From positions 629,333-693,332 of the forward strand of contig NZ_QOKV01000001.1 of the NCBI RefSeq assembly GCF_008365405.1: a stretch of 64,000 nucleotides of DNA, written 5' to 3'. The notes below the pieces were generated by a model that saw only the letters and a program-made list of their open reading frames with translations, was not told the DNA's origin and searched no databases. A program made the translations under genes and the position numbers. The DNA comes from Azospirillum brasilense (GTDB lineage: Bacteria; Pseudomonadota; Alphaproteobacteria; Azospirillales; Azospirillaceae). Below are positions 16,491 to 25,323 of this stretch, piece after piece; the first letter of the stretch is position 1; each line of letters starts with the position of its first letter.

Positions 16491-17213
16491 ATGGATCTGA
16501 ATTCCGCCCAGGTGGTTGGGGCCGCGGCGAAGGCCCACGACATCACGATGTGGGGCCTGTTCTGGCAGGCCGACCTGATCGTCAAGGTCGTGATGCTGAT
16601 GCTGCTGGTTGCCTCGGTGTGGTGCTGGGCCATCATCATCGAGAAGCTGATGCGTATCCGCCGCCTGAACGCGCAGGCGGACGCCTTCGAGGAGAGCTTC
16701 TGGTCGGGCGGTTCGCTGGACGCCCTGTACGACCGCATCGGCCAGAACCCGACCGATCCGATGTCGGCCACCTTCGCCGCCGGCATGCGCGAATGGCGCC
16801 ACGCCGCCGACCGCGGCATCGGTTCCATGAAGGGCTCGCTGCAGCAGCGGGTCGAGCGCGTCATGTCGGTGACCATCGGTCGCGAAATGCTGCGCGCCGA
16901 ACGCTACATGACCTTCCTGGCGTCGGTCGGTTCGACGGCCCCCTTCATCGGCCTGTTCGGCACGGTGTGGGGCATCATGAACTCCTTCACCTCCATCGCC
17001 GCGTCGGGCAACACCAGCCTCGCCGTCGTCGCCCCCGGCATCGCGGAGGCGTTGTTCGCCACGGCGCTGGGTCTCGTGGCCGCCATCCCCGCCGTGATCT
17101 CGTACAACAAGTTCACCACCGACCTCGGCCGCTACGCCGACCGGCTGGAGACCTTCTCGGGCGAGTTCTCGGCGATCCTGTCGCGCCACCTCGAGGAGCG
17201 GGGAGCCGCCTGA
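16491..17213 (+). CDS. tolQ: Tol-Pal system proton-channel subunit TolQ
   Basis: Inner-membrane MotA/TolQ/ExbB-type subunit that with TolR uses the proton motive force to energise TolA during envelope constriction. 240 residues with three membrane spans: LFWQADLIVKVVMLMLLVAS near residues 22-48, FLASVGSTAPFIGLFGTVWG near 142-165, and VAPGIAEALFATALGLVAAI near 180-205. The second and third spans carry the conserved TAPFIGLFGTVWGIM and EALFATALGL motifs that line the channel. Start ATG 16491, 5 bases after ybgC; tolR follows immediately. Confidence 0.96.
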   Translation: MDLNSAQVVGAAAKAHDITMWGLFWQADLIVKVVMLMLLVASVWCWAIIIEKLMRIRRLNAQADAFEESFWSGGSLDALYDRIGQNPTDPMSATFAAGMREWRHAADRGIGSMKGSLQQRVERVMSVTIGREMLRAERYMTFLASVGSTAPFIGLFGTVWGIMNSFTSIAASGNTSLAVVAPGIAEALFATALGLVAAIPAVISYNKFTTDLGRYADRLETFSGEFSAILSRHLEERGAA

Positions 17214-17214
17214 C

Positions 17215-17697
17215 ATGGGAGCCCAGCTCGCAGGAAAGGGCGGCCACGGTCGGGGCCGCCGCCGCGGATACCGCGCGATGGCCGACATCAACATGACGCC
17301 CTTCATCGACGTCATGCTGGTGCTGCTGATCGTCTTCATGGTCGCCGCACCGCTGCTGACCGTCGGCGTGCCCGTCGATCTGCCGAAGACCAACGCCGCC
17401 CCGTTGGAGGCGCAGAAGGACCCGCTGTTCGTGACCGTCCAGTCCGACGGCCGCGTCTATGTGCAGGAGACGGCGGTGGAGACGGCCAACATGGTGCCGC
17501 TGCTGATCGCCGTCACCAACAACAACCCGGACGCCCGCATCCTGGTGCGCGGCGACGCGAAGATCGCCTACGGCAAGATGCTGGAGGTGATGGGCACCAT
17601 GAGCGCCGCCGGCTTCAAGAAGGTCGGGCTGGTCGCCGAGATGCCCAGCGGGCCGGGCGCCACCGGGCCGCGCGTCGGCGGCTCGGCGCAGCGCTGA
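17215..17697 (+). CDS. tolR: Tol-Pal system subunit TolR
   Basis: ExbD/TolR family partner of TolQ, anchored in the inner membrane with a periplasmic domain. 160 residues. Seen: basic cytoplasmic tail GGHGRGRRRGYRAMADINM, then TPFIDVMLVLLIVFMVAAPL, whose aspartate is the proton-carrying residue, then VDLPKTNAAPLE, and the periplasmic fold ILVRGDAKIAYGKMLEVMGT. The C-terminus is glycine/serine-rich. The start lies one base past the tolQ stop; tolA follows after 28 bases. Confidence 0.95.
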   Translation: MGAQLAGKGGHGRGRRRGYRAMADINMTPFIDVMLVLLIVFMVAAPLLTVGVPVDLPKTNAAPLEAQKDPLFVTVQSDGRVYVQETAVETANMVPLLIAVTNNNPDARILVRGDAKIAYGKMLEVMGTMSAAGFKKVGLVAEMPSGPGATGPRVGGSAQR

Positions 17698-17725
17698 GAC
17701 GCCACGGCGAGTTGAAGGCTGACCC

Positions 17726-18871
17726 ATGCGCAAACCCCTGATCGCCTCGGCAACGCTGCACGTCGCGCTGGTCGCGCTGTTCGTGCTCGGCATGCCGCCC
17801 AGCGATCGCAAGCTGGACATCCCCGAGTCCATCCCGATCGAGATCGTGGACATGGGCGAGGTGACCCAGGCCGCGCGCGTCGACAAGGGCGAGCCGAAGC
17901 CGTCGGCGCCCAAGCCGCCGGTCCCCGAGGCCAAGCCGAGCCCGCCGGCCCCCGCGCCGCCGGAGCCGGCCAGCGAGCCGCCGCCCCCGCCGCCGCCCCG
18001 GCCCGAACCGAAGGTTCCGGAGCCGCCCAAGGTCGCCCAGGTGACGCCGCCCCCGGCGCGCGAACCGCCGCCGCCGCCCAAGCCGGCGCCACCTCCGCCG
18101 CCGCCCGATCCGGAGCCGGCGCCGGTGGTCAAGCCGCCCGAGCCCAAGCCGGAACCGAAGCCGCAGCCTCCGAAGCCGGAGCCGCCCAAACCGGAACCGC
18201 CGAAGCCTGAGCCTCCCAAGCCTGAGCCTCCCAAGCCTGAGCCTCCCAAGCCCGAGCCGAAGAAGCCGGAACCGGCCAAACCGGAACCGCCCAAGCCCGA
18301 GCCCAAGAAGCCCGAGCCGGCCAAGCCGGAGCCTCCGAAGGCCGAACCGAAGAAGCCGGAAAAGCCGCCGGAGAAGACCGACGCGCTGGCCGACCTTCTG
18401 AAGAACGTTCAGAAGAACGCCCCGGCCAAACCGGCGGCTTCGGAGAGCAAGGCCGACGCCAGGCCGACCCAGAACGCCGCCGCATCGCCGGCGCCGTCGG
18501 GGGCCGCCAAGGCGGTGAACGGTCCGGACAAGCCGTTCAAGCCGTCCGGGCGCGCCATCGATGGCATCCGCGGGGCGGTGAGCAAGAACTGGAACTTCGA
18601 CCCGGGCCGCAAGGACGCCGGGAACATGCAGGTGGAGATCATCGTTGAGCTGGGCCGCGACGGTTCGGTCCTCAACGCGACGATCAACGAGAGGTACCGC
18701 TCCCGCTACATGTCGGACGCGGCCTTCCGGGCATCGGCCGACGCCGCGCTGCGCGCGGTGAAGCGGGCCAGCCCCCTGCCCATCAGCGAGTTCTCCGGCG
18801 ACTTCACGCCCGCCCGGTATGAAGAGTGGCGTTACTTCGTGTTCAATTTCGACCCGAGGGACATGTTCTGA
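17726..18871 (+). CDS. tolA: Tol-Pal system protein TolA
   Basis: Periplasm-spanning link between the TolQR motor and TolB-Pal. 381 residues: an N-terminal membrane anchor ([19 protein letters not shown]), a long extended region of about residues 50-235 built of proline with alternating lysine and glutamate (repeats of PKPEP and EPPKP), and a C-terminal globular domain of about residues 270-381 ([57 protein letters not shown]). The extended part replaces the alpha-helical domain II of enterobacterial TolA. Its dense prolines make it a likely substrate for polyproline translation factors. Confidence 0.93.
   Translation: MRKPLIASATLHVALVALFVLGMPPSDRKLDIPESIPIEIVDMGEVTQAARVDKGEPKPSAPKPPVPEAKPSPPAPAPPEPASEPPPPPPPRPEPKVPEPPKVAQVTPPPAREPPPPPKPAPPPPPPDPEPAPVVKPPEPKPEPKPQPPKPEPPKPEPPKPEPPKPEPPKPEPPKPEPKKPEPAKPEPPKPEPKKPEPAKPEPPKAEPKKPEKPPEKTDALADLLKNVQKNAPAKPAASESKADARPTQNAAASPAPSGAAKAVNGPDKPFKPSGRAIDGIRGAVSKNWNFDPGRKDAGNMQVEIIVELGRDGSVLNATINERYRSRYMSDAAFRASADAALRAVKRASPLPISEFSGDFTPARYEEWRYFVFNFDPRDMF
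18203..18250 (+). repeat. 15-bp coding tandem repeat within tolA
   Basis: About three consecutive near-identical copies of CCTGAGCCTCCCAAG, each encoding Pro-Glu-Pro-Pro-Lys. Flanking copies have drifted at synonymous positions. The uniform copies suggest recent slippage expansion and possible length variation between strains. Confidence 0.85.
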
Positions 18872-18873
18872 CC

Positions 18874-20226
18874 ATGACGAAGAAGACGAGGCTCCTGCTG
18901 AAGGCCGCCGGTTGCGCCGGCGCCCTGCTGCTCGCCCTCGGCGTCGCGGCGCCCGCCCCGGCCCGCGCCGAGGTGCGAATCGACATCACCAAGGGCGTGG
19001 TCGAGCCGCTGCCGATCGCCATCACCAGCTTCGCCGGTGCCGGCGGGCGCGAGGCGCAGGTCGGCTCGGACATCTCCAAGGTGGTCGCCGCCGATCTGGA
19101 GCGGTCGGGTCTGTTCCGGCCGCTCGACCCCAAGGGCTTCCTGCAGACCCCGGACCAGCTCCGCTCCGGCGAGCCGCGCTACCAGGACTGGCGCGCCGTC
19201 GGCGCCCAGGCGCTGGTTGCCGGCAACACCACCGCCATGGGCGACGGCCGCATGAAGGTCGACTTCCGCCTGTGGGACGTCGCCGCCGGCCAGTACATGC
19301 AGGGGCTGAGCTACACCGCGACCGCCGACAGTTGGCGCCGCATCGCCCACATCGTCGCCGACGCCATCTACAAGCGGCTGACCGGCGAGGAGGGCTACTT
19401 CGACACGCGCATCGTCTATGTGGCCGAATCCGGCCCGGCCAACGCGCGCAAGAAGCAACTCGCCATCATGGATCAGGACGGTGAGAACCACCAGTTCCTC
19501 ACCGACGGCAAGAACCTCGTCCTGACGCCGCGCTTCTCGCCGGCGACCCAGGAAATCACGTACATGTCGTACTTCAACAAGAAGCCGCGCGTGTACCTGT
19601 TCAACATCGACAGCGGCCGCCAGGAAGTCCTCGGCGACTTCGTCGGCATGACCTTCGCCCCGCGCTTCTCGCCGGACGGCAACAAGGTCATCATGAGCAT
19701 GGCGCAGAACGGCAACACCGACATCTACGCCCTGGACCTGCGGACCCGCCGCCAGACCCAGCTCACCGATTCGCCGGGCATCGACACAGGCCCCAGCTAT
19801 TCGCCGGACGGCCAGCGCATCGTCTTCGAGTCGGACCGCGGCGGCAGCCAGCAGCTCTACATCATGGGCGCGGACGGTTCGGGGCAGAAGCGCCTGACCT
19901 TCGGCGAGGGCCGCTACGGCACGCCGGTGTGGTCGCCGCGCGGCGATCTGATCGCCTTCACCCGCCAGCGCGGCAGCAACTTCGCGCTCGGCGTGATCCG
20001 TCCGGACGGCACCGGCGAGCGCATCCTGACCGAGTCGTTCCACGTCGAAGGCCCGACCTGGGCGCCGAACGGCCGCGTGCTGAGCTTCTTCCGCGATGTT
20101 CCGGCCGGCGACGGCCGCGGGCGAAGCGCGAAGCTCTACACGATTGATGTGACGGGCGCAAACGAACGCCGTGTGATCACTCCGCTCGACGGCTCCGATC
20201 CCGCATGGTCGCCCTTGATTCCCTAG
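18874..20226 (+). CDS. tolB: Tol-Pal system periplasmic protein TolB
   Basis: Periplasmic beta-propeller that binds Pal and TolA and controls Pal mobility during outer-membrane constriction. 450 residues. Seen: signal peptide with core [20 protein letters not shown] and cleavage after ARA, an N-terminal alpha/beta domain ([36 protein letters not shown]), and WD40-like blades, each with a TolB repeat such as [57 protein letters not shown] and [16 protein letters not shown] 18874, 2 bases after the tolA stop. Confidence 0.96.
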   Translation: MTKKTRLLLKAAGCAGALLLALGVAAPAPARAEVRIDITKGVVEPLPIAITSFAGAGGREAQVGSDISKVVAADLERSGLFRPLDPKGFLQTPDQLRSGEPRYQDWRAVGAQALVAGNTTAMGDGRMKVDFRLWDVAAGQYMQGLSYTATADSWRRIAHIVADAIYKRLTGEEGYFDTRIVYVAESGPANARKKQLAIMDQDGENHQFLTDGKNLVLTPRFSPATQEITYMSYFNKKPRVYLFNIDSGRQEVLGDFVGMTFAPRFSPDGNKVIMSMAQNGNTDIYALDLRTRRQTQLTDSPGIDTGPSYSPDGQRIVFESDRGGSQQLYIMGADGSGQKRLTFGEGRYGTPVWSPRGDLIAFTRQRGSNFALGVIRPDGTGERILTESFHVEGPTWAPNGRVLSFFRDVPAGDGRGRSAKLYTIDVTGANERRVITPLDGSDPAWSPLIP

Positions 20227-20374
20227 TGGAGTAGCCCTATTTTGCGCGCGCAAGAACGACGCTCAAGACGAAGGCCGGAGGTCGGTACTTCCGTCGGGGT
20301 CTGGCGGAAGTCGGCGGCGTTCTTCCTTCACAATCCGGTCAAAACATCTCGTGTCGCTTAGGGGGTCATTTAAC

Positions 20375-20851
20375 ATGCGTATCAAGTATCTGAGCCTGAT
20401 CGCCGCCGTCGCTCTGGTTGCCGCTTGCGAAACCGCTCCGAAGGATGCCGGCAACGCCAACGCCACTGGCGCCGCCACGTCCAGCCAGATCCGCCCGGGC
20501 TCGCAGGAAGACCTGGTCGTCAACGTCGGCGACCGCGTGTTCTTCGGTCTCGACCGCTACGACCTGGCTCCGGAGGCTCGCGCCACCCTGGACCGTCAGG
20601 CGTCCTGGCTGAAGCAGTACCCGAACGTCACCGTGACCGTCGAAGGTCACGCCGACGAGCGCGGCACCCGCGAGTACAACCTCGCCCTGGGCGAGCGCCG
20701 CGCCAACTCGGTGAAGAACTACCTCGTCGCCGGCGGCATCAACGCCTCGCGCGTCAAGGTCATCTCCTACGGCAAGGAGAAGCCGGCGGTCCTCGGCTCG
20801 AACGAGGCCTCCTGGGCGCAGAACCGCCGTGGCGTGACCGTCGTCGACTAA
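20375..20851 (+). CDS. pal: Peptidoglycan-associated lipoprotein Pal
   Basis: Outer-membrane lipoprotein with an OmpA-like domain that binds peptidoglycan and TolB. 158 residues: lipoprotein signal peptide with lipobox VAAC and lipidated Cys18, a short linker, then the OmpA-like domain about residues 50-158 with VFFGLDRYDLAPEARATLD, VEGHADERGTREYNLALGER, ANSVKNYLVAGG and VISYGKEKPA. The aspartate and arginine of the HADERG region bind diaminopimelate. It stands 148 bases after tolB, and that gap contains a 7-bp hairpin (20287-20311, ACTTCCG/CGGAAGT), so pal may also have its own promoter. A terminator follows. Confidence 0.97.
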   Translation: MRIKYLSLIAAVALVAACETAPKDAGNANATGAATSSQIRPGSQEDLVVNVGDRVFFGLDRYDLAPEARATLDRQASWLKQYPNVTVTVEGHADERGTREYNLALGERRANSVKNYLVAGGINASRVKVISYGKEKPAVLGSNEASWAQNRRGVTVVD

Positions 20852-20878
20852 CGACGGCGCCCGTCCGGGTTCCAAGGG

Positions 20879-20914
20879 AAACGCCGCTCCGGAGCGATCC
20901 GGGGCGGCGTTTTT
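20879..20914 (+). terminator. Intrinsic terminator of the tol-pal operon
   Basis: Nine-bp stem AAACGCCGC / GCGGCGTTT with a loop holding a secondary GGA/TCC pairing, followed by a five-T run. It lies 27 bases after the pal stop. Confidence 0.9.
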
Positions 20915-21047
20915 CTTTGAGGTGTTGAGGACGGCCGGCGTGGGGCCGGGCTGTTTCGTCGTGGCGGACGCAGAACGCAAAAAGCCACGCAAGCCGTGCC
21001 AACGGCTGCGCTTCAGCATTCTCAAAGAAATAACGAAGGGGGGAGGA

Positions 21048-21122
<75 letters not shown>

Positions 21123-21233
21123 GCCGGGACGGTGTCGCTGGCCGGGAAGAACTTGCGGCCAACCGTCGAAGTGGCGCGGGTTATGCCACAGGCTTTGCTC
21201 CGATGCAAGCGGTGAAGTGCCTTTTCAGCAAAG

Positions 21234-21261
21234 AAAAATGGGCGGGAAAATCCCCGCCCAT
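21234..21261 (-). terminator. Intrinsic terminator after the CapD-like gene
   Basis: Nine-bp stem ATGGGCGGG / CCCGCCCAT with a six-base loop, followed leftward by TTTTTC. It lies 24 bases past the stop of the CapD/FlaA1-like gene and ends the leftward glycan operon. Confidence 0.85.
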
Positions 21262-21284
21262 GGTCATGTCCGCTTCCCCGTCAC

Positions 21285-23270
21285 TCAGTCGGAACGGCCC
21301 TGGTTCAGCGCCCCGGCCTCGCCGCCCGCCGCGGCGTTGCCGAAGGCGCTCGGCGGCGGCAGGACGGCCTCCGCGCGGAAATCGGGGACGATGTTGGACA
21401 GGATCGTCATCACCCGCTCCGCATCCCCCGCCCGCGCGGCCGATTCAAGCTCGCCCAGCGCGCGGTTGATGAGGGCGTAGTCGATGACCCGCGGGGAGGC
21501 GAGGAAGACGCCGTCGGCCTCCGTGCGCGTCGGAGCCTCCGTCGAGGTCAGGATCTCCTCGAACAGCTTCTCGCCGGGGCGCAGGCCGGTGAACTCGATC
21601 TTGATGTCGTGGCCGGGCCGGTAACCGGCCAGCCGGATCATCTGCCGCGCAAGGTCGACGATCTTCACCGGCTCACCCATGTCGAGCACCAGCACCTTAC
21701 CGCGCTCCTCCACACGGGCCACGCCGTGGGCCGACGCCTGGAGCACCAGTTCGACCGCCTCACGCACCGTCATGAAGTAGCGGCGCATGTCGGGATGGGT
21801 GACGGTCAGCGGGCCGCCCTTGGCGAGCTGGCGGGTGAACAGCGGCACCACCGACCCGCTGGAGCCCAGCACGTTGCCGAAGCGGACGGTCATGTAGCGG
21901 GTCGCCGTCTCACTGCCGTCTCGCGGCGGCAGCATGTCGAGCGCCTGGCAGTAGCATTCGGCGAAGCGCTTGGTGGCGCCCATCACGCTGGTTGGGCGGA
22001 TCGCCTTGTCGGTGGACACCAGAACCATCGCCTGACAGCCACCCGCCCGCGCCGCGTCGGCGACGTTGCGGGTGCCGATGACGTTGGTCAGGGCGCCTTC
22101 CGCCGGGTTGGCCTCCACCAGCGGCACATGCTTCAGCGCCGCGGCGTGGAAGACCATGTGCGGGCGTTGCGTTTGGAACAGGCGGAAGATGCGGTCGCGG
22201 TCGCGCACGTCGGCGATCACCGCCTGGAGCGCCAGGGCGGGGAAGCGCTCCCGCACCTCCATCTCGATGCTGTAGAGGTTGAATTCCCCGGCATCGACGA
22301 GGGTCAGCGTCTCCGGCTGGAGGGCGGCGATCTGGCGGACCAGTTCGCTGCCGATGGTGCCGCCCGCTCCGGTGACGACGACGCGCCGCCCGGTGACGAG
22401 GCTGGCGATGGCGCCGCGATCAAGCACCGCCTGGGGGCGGCCCAGAAGATCCTCCAGCGCGATCGGGCGCACCTCGATCTTGCCTTCCCCCAGCGCCGAC
22501 TTGAACTCGGTCAGGCTGGGCAGGCGGGCCATGGACAGGCCGAGCGATTCCGCCTGCTCCAGCAGGTCGCGCAGCACGGTGCCGGTCACGTCGGCCTGAC
22601 CCTTGGCGACGATCAGGCGCTGCGGACGGTCGCCGCGCTGCGCCAGATCCTCGACCACGCGGGGCAGGTCGTCCGGGCCGCCGAGAACGGGCACGCCGCG
22701 GATGGCGTGGCCGATGCGCCGGTTCTTGTCGTCCAACAGGCCGACCACGCGGTAGGCGGCGCCGGCGTTCTGGTCCAGCGAGCGGATGAACAGCTCCGCC
22801 GCGTCGCTGACGCCGAGCAGGAGCACCGGGATGCGCGGCACACCCCCCGTTTCCCGATCGTGGAGGCCGAGACGGCGGTCTTTCAAAAGGCGGTAGGCGA
22901 AGCGCGGCCCGCCCAGCAGAACGAGCTGCACGAACCACAGGATCACCGGTAGGGACCGCGGCAGGGACTCCAGCCGGGTCAGCAGGAACATGACCGCCAG
23001 AAAGCAGAGCACGACCGTCGTGACCGCGCGCAGGAGCTGCGCCAGATCGGGGACGGAGGCGTAGCGCCAGATGCCGCGGTACAGCCCGGAGAAGCGGAAC
23101 ACCACCGCCGCGATCAGCACCAGGATGGGCAATCCCGTCAGCAGCGGGTCTCTGTATTCCTGGAACGCCTGCTCGCCCACGCGCAGATACAGAGCCACGA
23201 CCAGGGCGGCGGCCGTCATCGTCAGATCATGCAGGTAGACGAGGGACGCCCGCGGAGACGGGATACGCAT
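21285..23270 (-). CDS. CapD/WbpM/FlaA1-like nucleotide-sugar 4,6-dehydratase with membrane domain
   Basis: Inner-membrane enzyme of the polysaccharide biosynthesis family that acts on UDP-GlcNAc-type sugars, first step toward deoxyamino sugars of capsule or O-antigen. 661 residues: four hydrophobic spans within residues 1-130, a Rossmann-like middle region (PVLLLGVSDAAELFIRSLDQ), then the SDR catalytic domain from about residue 290 with VVTGAGGTIGSELVRQI, VFHAAALKHVPLVE, LVSTDKAIRPTSVMGATKRF (the family's Thr-Asp-Lys site and MxxxK arrangement) and TVRFGNVLGSSGSVVPLF. The C-terminal tail is proline/alanine-rich. Last gene of a five-gene leftward cluster, 71 bases after the epimerase. Confidence 0.93.
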   Translation of the reverse strand: MRIPSPRASLVYLHDLTMTAAALVVALYLRVGEQAFQEYRDPLLTGLPILVLIAAVVFRFSGLYRGIWRYASVPDLAQLLRAVTTVVLCFLAVMFLLTRLESLPRSLPVILWFVQLVLLGGPRFAYRLLKDRRLGLHDRETGGVPRIPVLLLGVSDAAELFIRSLDQNAGAAYRVVGLLDDKNRRIGHAIRGVPVLGGPDDLPRVVEDLAQRGDRPQRLIVAKGQADVTGTVLRDLLEQAESLGLSMARLPSLTEFKSALGEGKIEVRPIALEDLLGRPQAVLDRGAIASLVTGRRVVVTGAGGTIGSELVRQIAALQPETLTLVDAGEFNLYSIEMEVRERFPALALQAVIADVRDRDRIFRLFQTQRPHMVFHAAALKHVPLVEANPAEGALTNVIGTRNVADAARAGGCQAMVLVSTDKAIRPTSVMGATKRFAECYCQALDMLPPRDGSETATRYMTVRFGNVLGSSGSVVPLFTRQLAKGGPLTVTHPDMRRYFMTVREAVELVLQASAHGVARVEERGKVLVLDMGEPVKIVDLARQMIRLAGYRPGHDIKIEFTGLRPGEKLFEEILTSTEAPTRTEADGVFLASPRVIDYALINRALGELESAARAGDAERVMTILSNIVPDFRAEAVLPPPSAFGNAAAGGEAGALNQGRSD

Positions 23271-23341
23271 GCGCTTTACCTTAGACTATCGCTTCGCCGG
23301 AGCCGTTCCCTTTCGGGAAATCCCAGGCCCATCCTGGCCGT

Positions 23342-24310
23342 TCAGCCGCGCACAGCTTTGAACCATTCGGCGGTCAGGCGCAAGCCGTACGCGGGGTAGC
23401 AGGGCGGGCGCCAGTTCAGCGCGCGGCGGATGGCGCCGTCGTCGATCACCAGCGAGCCGGCGACGCGGTCCAGCATGGCCTCCCGCCGGGCCAGCCGCGC
23501 GGCGAGCGCCAGCAGGGACGGCGGCACGGGCAGAAGGCGCGCGGGCTTGCCCAGCGCCTCCGCGATGGCGCGCACCAGCTCCGGGGTGGACATGGGGCGT
23601 CCGTCATGGACCAGGAACCGGCCGCCGGCCGCCTGCGGGTGGGTCAGGCACTCCTGGATGGCGTCGGCGAGATTGCCCACGAAGATCAGGCTGCGCCGGT
23701 TTTCCAGGGCGCCCAGCGGCAAGGGGATGCCGCGGTCCACCGCCTGCATCAGCCGCAGGAAGTTGCCGCCCACCCCGGGGCCGTAGACCAGCGGCGGGCG
23801 GATCACCACGGCTTCCAACCCGGTGCGGGCCGAGATCTCCGCCAATGCCCGTTCGGCCTCCAACTTGGAGATGCCGTAGGGGGAATGCGGATCGGGCTCC
23901 GTCTCCTCGCTCAACTCCTCCGGCCGGCTCTCGTCGGCCAGCGCCTTGACGCTGCTGAGATAGACCATCCGCTTGACGCCCGCCGCCGCGGCGGCCTCGG
24001 CCAGCACGCGGGTGCCGGCGGTGTTGACGCAGCGGAAGGCGGCCAGCGGATCGGACTCGCGGTCGCGCATGACATGGACGCGGGCGGCCAGATGGACCAC
24101 CGCGTCCATGCCCTGGAGCGCGCTGCCCCAGGCGGTGGCGGGGCCGATGTCACCGATGGTGACGGTGTCCGCGGCGTGCGGAACCGCAATGTCGGGCCTG
24201 CCATCTCCCTTCTGGCGCACCACGGCGCGCACGCTGTGCCCGCGCTCCACCAGCAGTGGGATGACCGTCCGCGCGACGAAACCGGTGGCCCCGGTGACCA
24301 GGACGCGCAT
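23342..24310 (-). CDS. NAD-dependent sugar epimerase/dehydratase
   Basis: Extended short-chain dehydrogenase acting on a nucleotide sugar, cytoplasmic. 322 residues. Seen: LVTGATGFVARTVIPLL at the N-terminus (the NAD loop, with alanine where GFIG usually has glycine), MDAVVHLAARVHVM, VYLSSVKALADESR, the YGISK catalytic Tyr-Lys pair at about residues 143-147, and VIRPPLVYGPGVGGNF. It resembles the 4-reductase or 4-epimerase next to WecA-type transferases in O-antigen loci. ATG 24310 overlaps the stop of the WecA-like gene by one base (TGATG), so translation is coupled. The product sugar cannot be read from sequence. Confidence 0.88.
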   Translation of the reverse strand: MRVLVTGATGFVARTVIPLLVERGHSVRAVVRQKGDGRPDIAVPHAADTVTIGDIGPATAWGSALQGMDAVVHLAARVHVMRDRESDPLAAFRCVNTAGTRVLAEAAAAAGVKRMVYLSSVKALADESRPEELSEETEPDPHSPYGISKLEAERALAEISARTGLEAVVIRPPLVYGPGVGGNFLRLMQAVDRGIPLPLGALENRRSLIFVGNLADAIQECLTHPQAAGGRFLVHDGRPMSTPELVRAIAEALGKPARLLPVPPSLLALAARLARREAMLDRVAGSLVIDDGAIRRALNWRPPCYPAYGLRLTAEWFKAVRG

Positions 24311-25323
24311 CACGCCGCCGCCCGCGCAGGCCGCGCCAGCAAGGCCAGCAGCAGCACGACCGCAGCGGCCCCCGCCGGCAGCACCGCCCAGCCGAGCGCC
24401 AGAGACGCCACGGCCAGCAGCAGCAGCATGGCGTTCAGCGCCAGGACCAACCGAACCACCTGGGCGTGGTTGCGCCCGCGCTGGATGGCCTTCTGATAGA
24501 AATGCTCGCGGTGGGCCTGCCAGACCTTCTTGCCCTCGGCCAGACGGCGCAGCAAGGTGACGGTGGCGTCGGCCAGGAAATAGGCGGGGATGAGCAACGC
24601 CGCCACCCACGGCCCCGATGCCGCCAGGGCCAGCAGCAGCCAGCCCAGCGTGAAGCCCAGCGGCACGCTGCCGACGTCGCCCATGAAGAGCTTGGCGGGG
24701 TGCCAGTTCCACACCAGGAAGCCCAGCGCCGCCCCCGCCGCGGCCAGCCCATAGAGCGCCAGCGCCGGGTCGAGCGCGCCGAGCGCCGCAACCAGCGCCA
24801 GCCCGGCGCCGATGGACGCCGCCTCGCTGCCGGCCAGACCGTCGATGCCGTCCATGAAGTTGAACAGATTCACGAACCACAGCCAGCCGACCGCGGCCAC
24901 CAGCCGATCCACCCAGAAAGGCAGAAGTCCCTGGAACACCAAGCCATCGCCGGGAAGCGCGCTCAGCCCTGCGACCACCGCGGCGATCTGGGCGAGGAAT
25001 CGCGGCGCCGGACCCAGCCCGCGCCGGTCGTCCATCCAGGACACCGCCATCAGCGCCACCGTTCCGGCCAGGATGGGCAGCGCCCGCAGCGGATGGTCCG
25101 CCGTCATCGCGATGAGCGTCCAGACGGGCAGCAGCGTCAGCATGACGCCCCAGCCGCCGCCGCGCGGCGTCGGAATGGAATGGCTGGAGCGGTCGTTCGG
25201 ATGGTCGAGGATCGCCTTGCGCCGCAGATAGGCGAGCACGCGCCCGGTGAACAGCCAGGACAGCGCGAAGCTGCCGGCCAGGGCGAGGAACAAGGCAAGG
25301 AACAAGGCCAGGGGGCCGCTCAT
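24310..25323 (-). CDS. WecA/MraY-family undecaprenyl-phosphate glycosyl-1-phosphate transferase
   Basis: Polytopic inner-membrane enzyme that moves a sugar-1-phosphate from its UDP carrier to undecaprenyl phosphate, starting a lipid-linked glycan. 337 residues, about 10-11 spans. Seen: RSSHSIPTPRGGGWGVML (cytoplasmic loop with the conserved HSIPTPRGGG), SWMDDRRGLGPAPRFL with the metal-binding Asp pair, NFMDGIDGLAGSEA (second aspartate motif), and FMGDVGSVPLGF. The histidine-rich loop common in WecA is reduced here to HREHFYQ. Overlaps the upstream GT gene by four bases. Confidence 0.92.
   Translation of the reverse strand: MSGPLALFLALFLALAGSFALSWLFTGRVLAYLRRKAILDHPNDRSSHSIPTPRGGGWGVMLTLLPVWTLIAMTADHPLRALPILAGTVALMAVSWMDDRRGLGPAPRFLAQIAAVVAGLSALPGDGLVFQGLLPFWVDRLVAAVGWLWFVNLFNFMDGIDGLAGSEAASIGAGLALVAALGALDPALALYGLAAAGAALGFLVWNWHPAKLFMGDVGSVPLGFTLGWLLLALAASGPWVAALLIPAYFLADATVTLLRRLAEGKKVWQAHREHFYQKAIQRGRNHAQVVRLVLALNAMLLLLAVASLALGWAVLPAGAAAVVLLLALLARPARAAA

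Noticed and set aside
18174-18350. Short repeats in tolA considered as a CRISPR-like array
   Set aside because: Units are 15 bases without spacers and encode in-frame Pro-Glu-Pro-Pro-Lys; no cas genes are present.
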